Shown here piece after piece: positions 1-8,814 of a stretch of DNA of 64,000 nt. This DNA is from Bacteroides cellulosilyticus (GTDB lineage: Bacteria > Bacteroidota > Bacteroidia > Bacteroidales > Bacteroidaceae), in contig NZ_CP081903.1 in NCBI RefSeq assembly GCF_020091405.1, positions 4,216,501 to 4,280,500 on the forward strand, read 5' to 3'. The notes under the pieces are model-generated. The model saw nothing but the letters and a program-made list of their open reading frames with translations. It searched no databases and was not told where the DNA came from. Positions within the stretch are counted from its first letter, which is position 1. Each line of letters starts with the position of its first letter. A program made the position numbers and the translations under genes.

Positions 1-2
1 CG

Positions 3-812
3 GGGATTAAGTTTGGGTTCGTGCAGGTGGGTTCGCAGGTGTGGACTAAGTGGATGCACGAAGCCGTAAAGAAGTGTGCTGATTATGGACTGATGGTGGA
101 CATTCATGATGAATACCGTCCGACAGGCTTTAGTCGTACTTATCCTAATCTGATGACTCAGGAAGGCATTCGCGGCAATGAAGAATTTCCGGATGCCACT
201 CACAATGTTACGTTGCCTTTTACCCGCTTTGTAGTCGGAGCAGCCGATTATACGATATGTTACTATCGCCAGGACTTTGGCAGGCTGAACGTTGAAAAAG
301 ATAATTATGGTGTTCCCCGTTCTAAATCCATCCAGACTACACCGGCGCATCAACTGGCATTAGCAGCTGTCTATTACAGTCCTCTGCAATATATGTATTG
401 GTATGATAAGCCTTCGGATTCGCAGGACGAACCGGAATTAAAGTTCTTTGATGATGTGTACACCACCTGGGATGATACGAAGGTTTTACAAGGTGAAGTC
501 GGTGAGTTTATTACTGTGGCTCGCCGGAAAGGAGAGGAATGGTTCATAGGTTCAATTACAAATAATGATGCACGGACGTTACCGGTTGATTTGAGTTTTC
601 TGCCTGCCGGAAAAGATTATGTGGCTGAAATCTATACGGATGGCGACAAATCTATTCCTACACGAACGAAAGTCAGAGTCTCAAAATTCCGTGTCAATGC
701 CAAGACTGTGTTGCATTTTAATTTGAGGGCTTCGGGAGGTTCTGCCATTCGTTTAGTGCCCGAGCTGACTAAGGATAAATCTTTGAAAACCTATAAACAA
801 CAGAAGTTGTGA
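3..812 (+). CDS. Glycoside hydrolase family 97, C-terminal part (5' end outside window)
   Basis: This is the last 270 or so residues of a GH97 exo-glycosidase (alpha-glucosidase or alpha-galactosidase type), which is normally periplasmic in Bacteroides. The frame is open to the window edge, where GIKFGFVQVGSQ precedes the GTG at 21, so that GTG is internal and the signal peptide, N-terminal sandwich and first half of the barrel are missing. The visible part has the end of the barrel with HDEYRPTG and TQEGIRGNEE, two conserved GH97 segments that carry acidic residues. A C-terminal beta domain follows (GSITNNDARTLPVDLSFL). The substrate class (inverting glucosidase or retaining galactosidase) cannot be told from this part. 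It ends about 25 bp before a remnant homologous to the C terminus of the next gene. Confidence 0.9.
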   Translation, partial: GIKFGFVQVGSQVWTKWMHEAVKKCADYGLMVDIHDEYRPTGFSRTYPNLMTQEGIRGNEEFPDATHNVTLPFTRFVVGAADYTICYYRQDFGRLNVEKDNYGVPRSKSIQTTPAHQLALAAVYYSPLQYMYWYDKPSDSQDEPELKFFDDVYTTWDDTKVLQGEVGEFITVARRKGEEWFIGSITNNDARTLPVDLSFLPAGKDYVAEIYTDGDKSIPTRTKVRVSKFRVNAKTVLHFNLRASGGSAIRLVPELTKDKSLKTYKQQKL

Positions 813-837
813 TGAAATATGTAAAAGAGACAGATAA

Positions 838-912
838 AAAGTTACGGTAGTGGTGTGGCAGTATGGTAGGAGTGCAGCACCTAAGATTCAAACGGCCGAA
901 CCTATTAAATAA
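838..912 (+). pseudogene. Remnant of a hydrolase C terminus, inverted relative to the neighbouring homologue
   Basis: These 24 codons plus a stop read KVTVVVWQYGRSAAPKIQT then AEPIK. They match the C terminus of the minus-strand hydrolase next door (KVTVVAWQYGIAGKVQT then AEPVE), about 16 identical positions with a small gap. A TAA stop lies immediately upstream in frame (835-837), so only the tail of a former plus-strand gene survives. It follows the GH97 gene on the same strand. I infer that a diverged copy of the hydrolase once followed GH97 and was lost by deletion, leaving this scar. Confidence 0.7.
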
Positions 913-936
913 ACATCCTCTATTTGGTAGTTACAG

Positions 937-2550
937 TTATTTCAGGATGTAGAAACTACGTTCCACCGGTTCGGCCGTTTGTACTTTACCAGCAATACCG
1001 TATTGCCAGGCAACTACCGTTACTTTTACCGGAAATTTACTGCGGGGTGGGATAGGAGTGAATACAATTTGGTCTCCTTCTATTTCAGCCGGACCTTCTT
1101 TGATGTAGTAAGAGACGGGCAGTCCACAATCACTTGTGGCTTTTAAAGATAAAGAACCGCTTTCCGCTTTCACATCGGGTAATCCTGGAAATAATATATA
1201 CTGCCTTTGCCCTTCCGTATTCCGGTAGGGGATGCGGATACTGACTTCCTGAACAGCACTTTTATACTTCCGGTCTCCTGTCTGGCTTGCCAACAGACAT
1301 ATATCACCGGTACGGCGCGGATTATTCATACCCATCCGATAGAAAGATACCATGAATGTGGTGTCATTTACCTTTTCTACTGGTCCACAGATGCGGCTGA
1401 TTACCGGTGTTGCATCTGCATGTTCTTCAGATAGTTGGGCTCTCAGGGAATCCGTACATACGGCTTTCAGGTGGAAAGTGATTCCATCGGCTTCCGGATT
1501 GAAGCGGGGCTGTACACGTACATGCTGCTTCTTGTCGTATGTCAGTAAACTGCCGTTTTGCTCAAAACCCAGATACTGTTCTTTCTTTCCGCGGCTTTGT
1601 GTATACCGTGCTTCAGTCGCTTCCGCTATTTCACGGTCAAAATACCAGAAAGCATCATGAGGATCACCTTTATATTGTGAATAGGGGGCGGCTTTGACTC
1701 GCTTCTTCTGATCGGGATGCCAGCGTTCTGCCAGCCAGCCTTTGGTTGGGTTTACCGGATTCAGTTTTACTTTACCGTCTTTCGTTACTTCATCAGTCAG
1801 TCGTTGATTGATAGCTTTTTCCAGAAATAGAGCAATGTATGCGGCTGTCTCATCTGCCACATCGAAATGTCCCCGTCCTGCGTCACACAGAAATGAGATA
1901 CAACTTTCAGGATACATCATGCGGAAGGCCAGTGCCGGATTTACCCGGGCTTCCCACCATTCATATTCTCCTTCAATCATCAGTCCGGGTATTCCATCTA
2001 TATTACGGGTACGTCCCCATTCCAGATTCTCACGCCCGTAGCCGGTAAGGTTTGTGCGCGGAGCATCGCCATGCAAGGAAATGATAGCCAAGGTACGTTC
2101 CGGATTCCATGCGGCAAAATTCCAGGGATAAGTAGCCATAGCCGAATGGCCTATGGGGACGATGGGGACATTTTTCAGTTCGCTATATCCGCTGACGTCT
2201 GCCAGGTCGACCATCATTTTCTCAAATATCTGTTGTGTGCCTTTCGATACATCCCATTGCTGATCGATACCGGGAGTTATCCATACAAAGCCGATTCCCA
2301 GCTTCTGCATCTTTTCGCGGAAAAGGGGATTATCAAAAAGAGTTTCTTCGCTCATATTGTGTTGTCCTACAATAATTGCTTTTATCTGCATACAGTCAGC
2401 GGGTATTCACAAGAAAGCCGTAGGATTCCGGTTCGTTTCGTTGGAGACGAACCCGTCAAGAGTCACAGACCATTGCCATTCTCCTGCCCGCAAACAGGGA
2501 GAGAGGAAAAGCAAAAGGATCATTGAAAAAAGCAGTCTATATCTATTCAT
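937..2550 (-). pseudogene. Secreted alpha/beta-hydrolase-like protein interrupted by an in-frame TGA
   Basis: From the ATG at 2550 the reading gives a signal peptide (MNRYRLLFSMILLLFLSPCL) and GEWQWSVTLDGFVSNETN, then RNPTAFL and a TGA at 2409-2407. The same frame then continues IPADC-MQIKAIIVGQHN for 484 more codons without a break. The protein has the look of an alpha/beta-hydrolase: a nucleophile-like GHSA (IVPIGHSAMATYPWN) and a late histidine region (GRGHFDVADE). A C-terminal beta domain of about 200 residues follows. The exact family and substrate are not recognised; related genes sit beside pectin and GH97 loci in Bacteroides. The stop probably replaced a Trp codon (TGG to TGA). Translation restarting at the ATG at 2391 would lack the export signal. 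Alternatives are a sequencing error or read-through. Confidence 0.75.
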
Positions 2551-2612
2551 TGTTCTTTGTTTTTATGTTGTATAATACGAACGAAGAACAGGGTTTACTC
2601 AAATAAATCAGG

Positions 2613-3214
2613 TTATAAATCCAATAAGAATTCTTCTATGTTGGAACGATTGATTACTTTAAAGGAACTGTTTGGATAAGCTTCAATAACTGTTGGGGAT
2701 ATTTATATTTGGCACCGGGATTCCACTTGAATTCAAAGGTTGAAATCTGTCCGTCTTCTTCTTCTATATAGTCGATTTCTTTCTGTTGTTGAGTACGCCA
2801 GAACCAACTGTTACAATAACTGTCAGAATAAGCGTTGTGCTTGATTCGCTCAGATATAATGAAGTTTTCCCATAATGCACCCGCTTCTTCGTGAGTGCGA
2901 CTTTCGAGCATAGAAAAATTAGCCAATACGGCATTACGAATTCCGTTATCATAAAAATATATTTTCCGGCTTGCTTTCAGCTCATTGCGCAGGTTTCTTG
3001 CGAAGGATCCTAAACGGAATATGACATAATTCTTTTCGAGTACATCAATATATCTGTCAACAGTTTTTGTGTCAAGTCCTACTAATTGCCCTATTTCATT
3101 ATAAGAAACCTGTGAACCGATTTGCAGAGCTAATGCTTGAAGTAGTTTTACCAGCTTTTCCGGCTTCCCGATAGAATCAAGAGCAAGGATATCCTTATAA
3201 AGATAACTGTCGTT
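2613..3214 (-). pseudogene. DUF4143 domain of an AAA-type ATPase, N-terminally deleted and frameshifted
   Basis: The frame is open from 3214 (NDSYLYKDILALDSIGKPEK) through KLVKLLQALALQIGSQVSYN, EIGQLVGLDTKTVDRYID and FYDNGIRNAVLANFSM to FEFKWNPGAKYKYP. This is the winged-helix plus nuclease-like C-terminal half of the AAA_14/DUF4143 ATPase family. A stop at 3217-3215 cuts it off upstream, and no Walker A half exists there. Near 2690 the frame changes: the original frame ends early (QQLLKLIQTVPLK), while a neighbouring frame carries the expected family ending TVIEAYPNSSFKVINRSNIE and stops at 2613. The gene is therefore dead twice over. Two relatives occur further on, one intact (7370-8716) and one truncated (11579-12298). 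Confidence 0.8.
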
Positions 3215-3269
3215 CTATCATAACTTTAAGAGAATAGTTGCATAGGCAAAGATAAGGTATTTAAAACAA

Positions 3270-3303
3270 TGATTCCACAAATCTTATAAGATTTGTGGAA
3301 TCA
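3270..3303 (-). terminator. Perfect 34-bp palindrome, likely terminator of the TlpA-like gene
   Basis: Two 17-base arms (TGATTCCACAAATCTTA and its exact complement) abut with no loop bases of their own. The palindrome lies 50 bp beyond the stop of the minus-strand TlpA-like gene (3353) and before the dead ATPase. A rho-independent terminator is the simplest reading, although the following T-run is weak. Confidence 0.6.
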
Positions 3304-3352
3304 GCCTGCTTTCTCTGTAATTCTGTGCGTCTTAGTATTCGTTAATAATCGT

Positions 3353-4795
3353 TCATTTAGAGGCTTCTTTCAGTTGTTCCGTCAGCTTATCCATATTTTC
3401 CGGGCTGGCTGCCGATGGGAATTGCAATTCCCCTTCTTTATTGACAATGGCATAATGCGGGATTGACAGTATGCCGTTCCGCCCGAACTTCTCATAAATT
3501 TCCATTTTGAAAGCCTCGTTGATGATGACATGCTCTCCTTTTAAGTTATAGTGCCCTGTCATCTTTTTCCAAAGTTCAGCTTTTTGGGGAGTATCGATGG
3601 AAACATACAATAACACGATATCATTTTCAGCAGCATATTTCTGCAAAGGTTTGATGTGTGCAAACGAAGCACGACAAGGACTGCACCAGGTAGCCCATAC
3701 GTCGATAAAGATCACTTTACCCGGATATAAGTCAGTAATTTCCTTAAAGGTGCGTACACTGTCCGTATTCAATATATGAATGTCTTTCGGAAGTTCGGTT
3801 TCATTGAACGCTTTGTTCTTCTGTATCGCTGTTTCTAATTTCGGCATCAGTACGCTTTTGGGATATAATGTCTTGAACTCCTCATACAATGCAGAAATAC
3901 CGTTTGCAAAATATTCGCGGCTTTCATCTTCTAGAATGAGAAGTCCCATTGCAGCTTCTTGTACCCGGCCTTGTAGATTTGCTTTATACCAATCGAATAA
4001 CAACTGATTGCGTTCATTGTCATCATTCGTGCGCCTTTCATGTTTCATGAAAATATCTATGCCTGCCATATTCGATATGACATCTGCAAATGCGGGAGAA
4101 AATACGCTTTCAGCCTGACCGATGTTTGCAAAATCCAACATCTGGGCGTAAGCGTCGTCCCATTCCTTCCTGACCATTTCGGAACCTCTCCGGTAGTTAC
4201 CGAAATATTGATTCATATATGCCATCAAAGCCTGTATACGTATATCTTGTACGGCTCTCTGCCTGAACTGATCGTCCACTCCTGCCACTTCTTTTTCTAA
4301 TGTAGTAGCGTAGTCTGTCAGCTTTTGATATACGGATGAGGCAACCGTGTCCTTACTGACGTTAAAGACATCTCCCCGGCGTGCACGCAGATTAAATACG
4401 TTTTCATTCAGATCAGCCAACTTCTTGAGTATTTCATTTTCTTTCGTCAAGCCGTCAACTGGGTTTAGTTCATTAGATTTGGAAGCATCGATATCAAGCG
4501 TCTGTTTTCCCGGAGTAAGATAGATACTGCCTAAGTTTCGCTCACCATATAGAAAAAGAGTCAGCTTTTCGTTACCATTTACAGGTAAGGTAATCTGATA
4601 CGTGCTGTCGGCATTTAAGCGTAAAGTATCAATCTTGTTCGGTAAGTAAATGCCATCTGTAGTGATGTTATATACAATGGGAGCGCCGGATGTATTCGTT
4701 ACTTTGCCTTCTAAAGTAATGCTCTTCTGGGTACATCCGCTTAGGAGCATAGTGGTTGCTATGCCGCCAAGGCATAAAGATTTGATGAATTCCAT
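3353..4795 (-). CDS. TlpA-like thioredoxin-fold lipoprotein
   Basis: A 480-residue envelope protein. The N terminus has a lipoprotein signal (MEFIKSLCLGGIATTMLLSGC), so it is probably membrane-anchored and faces the periplasm. The first 120 residues look like the DUF4369-type beta domain common before Bacteroidetes TlpA proteins (ITLEGKVTNTSGAPIVYN). A helical middle region follows. The last 140 residues are a TlpA/AhpC-TSA thioredoxin fold with FIDVWATWCSPCRASFAHIK, whose CSPC is the redox pair, and a cis-proline-like ILSIPHYAIV. It probably reduces or isomerises disulfides; the partner is unknown. The gene is the last of a minus-strand pair, 93 bp after the GH28-like gene, and ends at a perfect palindrome. 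Confidence 0.85.
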   Translation of the reverse strand: MEFIKSLCLGGIATTMLLSGCTQKSITLEGKVTNTSGAPIVYNITTDGIYLPNKIDTLRLNADSTYQITLPVNGNEKLTLFLYGERNLGSIYLTPGKQTLDIDASKSNELNPVDGLTKENEILKKLADLNENVFNLRARRGDVFNVSKDTVASSVYQKLTDYATTLEKEVAGVDDQFRQRAVQDIRIQALMAYMNQYFGNYRRGSEMVRKEWDDAYAQMLDFANIGQAESVFSPAFADVISNMAGIDIFMKHERRTNDDNERNQLLFDWYKANLQGRVQEAAMGLLILEDESREYFANGISALYEEFKTLYPKSVLMPKLETAIQKNKAFNETELPKDIHILNTDSVRTFKEITDLYPGKVIFIDVWATWCSPCRASFAHIKPLQKYAAENDIVLLYVSIDTPQKAELWKKMTGHYNLKGEHVIINEAFKMEIYEKFGRNGILSIPHYAIVNKEGELQFPSAASPENMDKLTEQLKEASK

Positions 4796-4888
4796 TATTT
4801 GTTTTTCATTTAGTTCATAATCTGAGACGCTAAAATAGTAATAAGGTTACACTGGGACAATTATTTTCTGTTATTTCTCGATGATTAC

Positions 4889-6274
4889 TTATTTAATCTT
4901 AATACCTTTTATAAAATCATTGGTTACTACCCCTTTCAAGTCTTTCATCCGTTCTCCATTGATTACTACATTTTCAAACGTCACGTTTTGCACGGTTCGT
5001 TCTTTGTCCAATCCTTGAATTAACGATGGATTTTCTCCCACACCTGTATATGTAATATTCCTGAAAGTAATGCCTTCAATACCGCTTCCCGGCTGTTTAT
5101 CATATTTCTCGTTGAAACGTACTTTTACATAAAACAGCCGTCCTTCCTGAATATTCTCTACCCGGATATCTTCGAAAAGAACATTACGAACCTGATTCTT
5201 ATCACCACAATCCACTGTCATGCAACCCTGATAAATCGGATCATCCTCGTCATGTTCCAGAATGTCGATGTTACGGAAAGTCAGATTCTCTATTACTTCT
5301 CCTGTCGGTGAGTCCGGATCGCCATGACCACCTATATTAATGGGATGTGCCACATCTGCCCAAAGAATAGAGTTCTGCACTGTGATATCCGATGAACCTC
5401 CCCACCAGTTCCAGCGGTGATTGTACAAAGCAATACAATCGTCCGAATTGCGCATAAAGACATTGTCAATAAGTACCTGGCGGCAACACATCATATCTAT
5501 GCCATCGCTCCAACCTTTGCAACTGAATGATTTCAGGTTTTTGATGGTGATTCCTGTAGACCCGCCGCCGAATACCGTATAATGGTCAGGGTTCACTACG
5601 GTAATTCCATCTATCAGTACATTTTTTGAGTCGGTTATCTCTATACCCCGTATCGGATGATCTAAGATACCTCGTCCGATAATTCGGACATTTTCCGCTT
5701 TATCTACCAAAAGTTTCGCTTTTACTACTGCTCCCGGTGCCAGATATACGGTGGTATTACTGGGGATACGGATTTGATTATTAGGTAAGTCTTTAGGGCG
5801 GTGGACTCCCGGACCGAAGTACATAATGTCTTTTTCTACCTTATCATATTTCTCTGTTTCTAAGGGATTGGCAAAAAGATGCAGATTGTGCAGTCGGTCG
5901 CCATTAAACTCGATGGAGAGATATTGCGGCTTTTCCAAAGTGAAAAGAATGGCGTTTTGTATCTGTTTGTATTCAATGCCTTTACTCAAAGGGCGTATAG
6001 CCACTTCACGCACGGTGCCATTGTTCTTCTTCACCATTAGTTCTACAGGACTTCCCATATCGAATTGCACCATAGAAGCATCCTGCACTTTGTCCATATC
6101 TACCTGTACGTTGTATTCGAACAAGTCTTTCCATTCACCACCGGGAATGCGTACACGTATGGTATAGTCATCATTATGCGGCATTCCGGTACTCAGTGTA
6201 CCGGGATAAGTCACTAACTGTGCCTGCATGGATAAGCAGAAAAGAGTTGATAAAATTGTTGTAATAAACTTCAT
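4889..6274 (-). CDS. GH28-like parallel beta-helix glycosidase (copy 1)
   Basis: A 461-residue secreted enzyme with signal peptide MKFITTILSTLFCLSMQAQ. The N-terminal beta domain (about 20-130) ends in the phrase NLHLFANPLETEK. The right-handed beta-helix then starts with MYFGPGVHRPKDLP. GH28-type acidic residues are in GWSDGIDMM and RNSDDCIALY, and the histidine is in NIGGHGDPDSP. GH28 enzymes hydrolyse galacturonic acid linkages in pectin, and this variant, which has an N-terminal sandwich, is typical of Bacteroides rhamnogalacturonan or galacturonan loci. Exo or endo action cannot be read from the sequence. It is a paralogue of the gene at 17004-18434, which has the same strand, the same domain order and the same FANP/YFGPG junction. 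The 10.7 kb between them is accessory DNA. Confidence 0.8.
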   Translation of the reverse strand: MKFITTILSTLFCLSMQAQLVTYPGTLSTGMPHNDDYTIRVRIPGGEWKDLFEYNVQVDMDKVQDASMVQFDMGSPVELMVKKNNGTVREVAIRPLSKGIEYKQIQNAILFTLEKPQYLSIEFNGDRLHNLHLFANPLETEKYDKVEKDIMYFGPGVHRPKDLPNNQIRIPSNTTVYLAPGAVVKAKLLVDKAENVRIIGRGILDHPIRGIEITDSKNVLIDGITVVNPDHYTVFGGGSTGITIKNLKSFSCKGWSDGIDMMCCRQVLIDNVFMRNSDDCIALYNHRWNWWGGSSDITVQNSILWADVAHPINIGGHGDPDSPTGEVIENLTFRNIDILEHDEDDPIYQGCMTVDCGDKNQVRNVLFEDIRVENIQEGRLFYVKVRFNEKYDKQPGSGIEGITFRNITYTGVGENPSLIQGLDKERTVQNVTFENVVINGERMKDLKGVVTNDFIKGIKIK

Positions 6275-6366
6275 TGTATAATTGTTTTTTATCGGTGCTT
6301 CTATACCTGCTAATATACGAATTAAAACAGAAGATCACTCAATACGATTATACAATTCTATAAAAA

Positions 6367-6397
6367 GAATACGGAGCTCATCACGGGCTCCGTATTC
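6367..6397 (-). terminator. Rho-independent terminator
   Basis: An 11-bp stem (GAATACGGAGC with GCTCCGTATTC) has an eight-base loop and, on the minus strand, is followed by TTTTTATAG. It lies 42 bp after the stop of the minus-strand HTH gene (6439). Confidence 0.85.
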
Positions 6398-6438
6398 ACG
6401 AGATGAAAAGGATTGGAAAAAACGGGTATATATATTGG

Positions 6439-6924
6439 TTAGATGAGGGGCTTATTCTTTTTTATGATAAACAAGTGATAGAGAAAAGGCCAAATTCCTC
6501 CTTTTCCGGATATCTTATTCTCATAATCTTTCATCATTTTTTCATGGATTTCGAGGATTTCATGTGTATAATTCATCATTTTCTCTAAGTTCTCTCCTAG
6601 TTCTGTTTCCCGTCGGGTGTGCTTATGAATTTCCTCTAATAAATCGTCGTTGACTTTTTCCAGACGGGCTTTTTCCTGATAAAGCCAATTCAAATGCTCT
6701 TTTCGCACTCGTTCCATCATGGTATCATCAGGATAAGATTTTAGTGAATTAAATTCGAGAGCTTTGTCAAGTTCGTCAGTATCTATCAGTGGGTCATTGT
6801 CTTCATAAGGTTCTGTGCCTATAGAAGAGCATGTCAGATAACGTAACCTAATCCATTCGCGGATTTGCTCTTTCGGTATGCCGTATTTCTCAGCTACTGA
6901 CTTTGTAGATAACCAATTAGCCAT
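6439..6924 (-). CDS. HTH (MerR/excisionase-like) protein with coiled-coil tail
   Basis: A 161-residue protein of unknown role. Residues 1-60 (WLSTKSVAEKYGIPKEQIRE, later DTDELDKALEF) look like a MerR/excisionase-type winged helix, in which a short helix-turn-helix is followed by an address for a domain border. Residues 75-145 are charged and helical (NWLYQEKARLEKVNDDLLEE) and probably form a coiled coil for dimerisation. The last 20 residues are hydrophobic then basic. It is a single-gene unit: a strong terminator follows, and about 240 nt of structured leader precedes the ATG, driven by a TATCTTTG box at 7182-7175. It could be a regulator of the adjacent ATPase, a phase or recombination accessory factor, or a chromatin-like protein. 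None of these is proven. Confidence 0.6.
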   Translation of the reverse strand: MANWLSTKSVAEKYGIPKEQIREWIRLRYLTCSSIGTEPYEDNDPLIDTDELDKALEFNSLKSYPDDTMMERVRKEHLNWLYQEKARLEKVNDDLLEEIHKHTRRETELGENLEKMMNYTHEILEIHEKMMKDYENKISGKGGIWPFLYHLFIIKKNKPLI

Positions 6925-6984
6925 ATAGTGTTTGATTATAAGTTTAAAATCAACCCTATACGGCTATAATGGCTTTATTATAAA

Positions 6985-7165
6985 GGTACGGGGCATTACT
7001 CTATCCCTAAGGTCAGGTATGTAGCGCACCCTTAACGCAGGAAGAGTAAGCCCGTACCAATAACTGATACAGGCTACGCTCATCCGGTCGTTAGATACAA
7101 ATCGCTACATTTTAACCTAACCGAAGGAGGACATGATATATGTTAAAATATCATCATGTCAAATA
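6985..7165 (-). ncRNA. Candidate structured leader RNA or small RNA
   Basis: The transcript starting near 7167 can fold extensively. A closing stem joins 7122-7116 (GGTTAGG) and 7110-7103 (ATGTAGCG) with 7026-7011 (CGCTACAT, CCTGACC). Inside it, 7077-7068 pairs with 7056-7046. The base run 7058-7050 (GGTACGGGC) can instead pair with 6994-6985 (GCCCCGTACC), so two exclusive folds are possible. A further hairpin is at 7162-7131 (GACATGAT with ATCATGTC). No known riboswitch core was recognised. The rod with internal loops could also be a stand-alone RNA. Confidence 0.4.
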
Positions 7166-7174
7166 GTTCAGTTG

Positions 7175-7205
7175 CAAAGATACGTCTTTTTTCACATTTA
7201 ACAAC
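7175..7205 (-). promoter_or_regulatory. Promoter of the HTH gene or structured RNA
   Basis: On the minus strand TATCTTTG (7182-7175) matches the Bacteroides -7 box TAnnTTTG exactly. A near-match to the -33 box (GTTG for TTTG) sits 19 bp upstream at 7205-7202. Confidence 0.55.
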
Positions 7206-7251
7206 GAAATCATAGATTTGTTTCTCCATTTTGCGTAACTTTTCTGTTTTC

Positions 7252-7329
7252 TTGGAAAAGTGGCATAAAAAGTGTCTCTTTGCCTTGGATAAGTGGCGTA
7301 ATTATGGTAGTTTTGTCTTGGAAAAACGG
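7252..7329 (+). repeat. Three direct repeats at 33-bp spacing upstream of the ATPase gene
   Basis: TTGGAAAAGTGGCATAA (7252), TTGGATAAGTGGCGTAA (7285, 15 of 17 identical) and the shorter TTGGAAAAACGG (7318) are spaced exactly 33 bp apart, about three helical turns. A candidate -7 box TAGTTTTG lies at 7308-7315 between copies two and three. This layout suits a cooperatively bound operator. Confidence 0.5.
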
Positions 7330-7369
7330 AAATAGGTGTTTTCGTCGTTTAAGGTAAACTGTAGAAGCC

Positions 7370-8716
7370 ATGCTGAAAAGAAAGATTGACCATTACATTA
7401 AGCGTTATTATGAGACCACTCGTAATGCTTTGCTTGTTACCGGTGCGCGCCAAATCGGTAAAACTTATTCTATCCGGGAATTTGGAAAGTCGTTCAAGAG
7501 TTTTGTCGAGATAAACTTCATAGATAATCCTGAAGCCGTAGAAGTCTTTAGAGGTGCAAAGGGGAGTGCGGATATACTGTTTCGTTTGTCGGCTATGACT
7601 ACAATTCCACTGATTAAAGGTGAAACACTCATATTTTTCGATGAGGTACAGAAGTGTCCTGAGATGGTTACAGCCATCAAATTCTTAGTAGATGAGGGTT
7701 CGTATCGTTATATTTTGAGTGGGTCACTGCTTGGCGTAGAGCTGAAGGATTTGCGTTCGGAACCTGTGGGATATATGGGAATCAAAGATATGTATCCCAT
7801 TGATTTCGAAGAGTTTATTTCGTGTGTGGGCATTAATGATAAGATAATCGACTCTCTGCGTAATGCTTGGGAAAGTCGCGTGGCGGTGGATGAATTTGTC
7901 CACTCTAAAATCATGGAATTGTTCCGCTTGTATCTGGTTGTGGGCGGTATGCCTGCTGCCGTGAGCAAATATATCGAGAGTAATAATTTGCAAGCAGTAA
8001 TGTCTGTGCAGCAGGATATCATTCGTTTGTATAAGCGTGACATTGCTCAATATGATCCTGATAACAAACTTTATATAGAAGAGATTTTTAATCTCATTCC
8101 GCCTGAACTCGATGCCAAGAATAAACGGTTTATCTTGAAAAAACTCAATGAGAATGCCAAGTTTGAACGTTATCAGAACAGTTTTCTTTGGTTGAAAAAT
8201 GCGGGTGTTGCATTATCTGTTTATAATGTGGAAGAACCTAAGATACCCTTATTGCTTGCTCGCTCACGCAATCTGTTCAAACTTTTTCAGAACGATATAG
8301 GCTTGCTCGCCGCTCAATATGCCGAAGGCATTCAGTTACGAATTATCAGGGGTGAGAAGAATATTAATTTTGGTTCCGTATACGAGAATGCGGTTGCTCA
8401 AGAATTGGTGGCGCATGGCATAGAACCCTATTATTATAACAATAAGAAGCGAGGCGAATTAGACTTTGTCATCGAACTTGACGGTAAAGTATTACCCATC
8501 GAGGTGAAGTCGGGAAAGGATTATGAGGTGCATCGTGCTTTGTCTAATATCATGGATTGTAAAGAGTATGATCTTTCCGAGGCTGTAGTGTTCTGTAATG
8601 ATAATCTACGAGTGGAGGGCAAATTAGTGTATGCTCCCATTTACATGGTGATGTTCCTTGAAAAGAGTAATGTGGCGCCAACTTATTACAAGGTCGATTT
8701 GTCGATGTTACAGTAA
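7370..8716 (+). CDS. AAA-type ATPase with C-terminal DUF4143 (intact)
   Basis: A 448-residue cytosolic P-loop ATPase of the AAA_14/DUF4143 family, full length for the family. Walker A is GARQIGKT (about 26-33) and Walker B is LIFFDEVQ (about 87-94). A sensor-like YILSGSLLG follows. The middle has the winged-helix part, and residues 340-420 hold the DUF4143 nuclease-like fold with a PD-(D/E)xK-style set GELDFVIELDGK then PIEVKSGKDYE. The biological role of the family is unsettled; it is abundant in Bacteroides, often in accessory regions, and may bind or process DNA. It is the only intact one of three relatives in this window. It ends at a palindromic terminator (8767-8792), and spaced repeats precede it. 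Confidence 0.85.
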   Translation: MLKRKIDHYIKRYYETTRNALLVTGARQIGKTYSIREFGKSFKSFVEINFIDNPEAVEVFRGAKGSADILFRLSAMTTIPLIKGETLIFFDEVQKCPEMVTAIKFLVDEGSYRYILSGSLLGVELKDLRSEPVGYMGIKDMYPIDFEEFISCVGINDKIIDSLRNAWESRVAVDEFVHSKIMELFRLYLVVGGMPAAVSKYIESNNLQAVMSVQQDIIRLYKRDIAQYDPDNKLYIEEIFNLIPPELDAKNKRFILKKLNENAKFERYQNSFLWLKNAGVALSVYNVEEPKIPLLLARSRNLFKLFQNDIGLLAAQYAEGIQLRIIRGEKNINFGSVYENAVAQELVAHGIEPYYYNNKKRGELDFVIELDGKVLPIEVKSGKDYEVHRALSNIMDCKEYDLSEAVVFCNDNLRVEGKLVYAPIYMVMFLEKSNVAPTYYKVDLSMLQ

Positions 8717-8766
8717 TCCTCCAGCAACGGCGCATCAGTTTTGGAATGTATCAACTATGTTTCTTG

Positions 8767-8792
8767 AAAGTTTGAAGTATACTTCAAACTTT
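8767..8792 (+). terminator. Terminator of the ATPase gene
   Basis: A perfect 26-bp palindrome (AAAGTTTGAAGTA and its complement) ends in TTTT, 50 bp after the ATPase stop codon. Confidence 0.7.
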
Positions 8793-8814
8793 TAGCGTAT
8801 GGAGTCACATTTTT

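Noticed and set aside
3270..3303. Recombination or dif-like site
   Set aside because: The perfect palindrome lacks the two-arm, six-base-centre layout of dif and sits where a terminator is expected.
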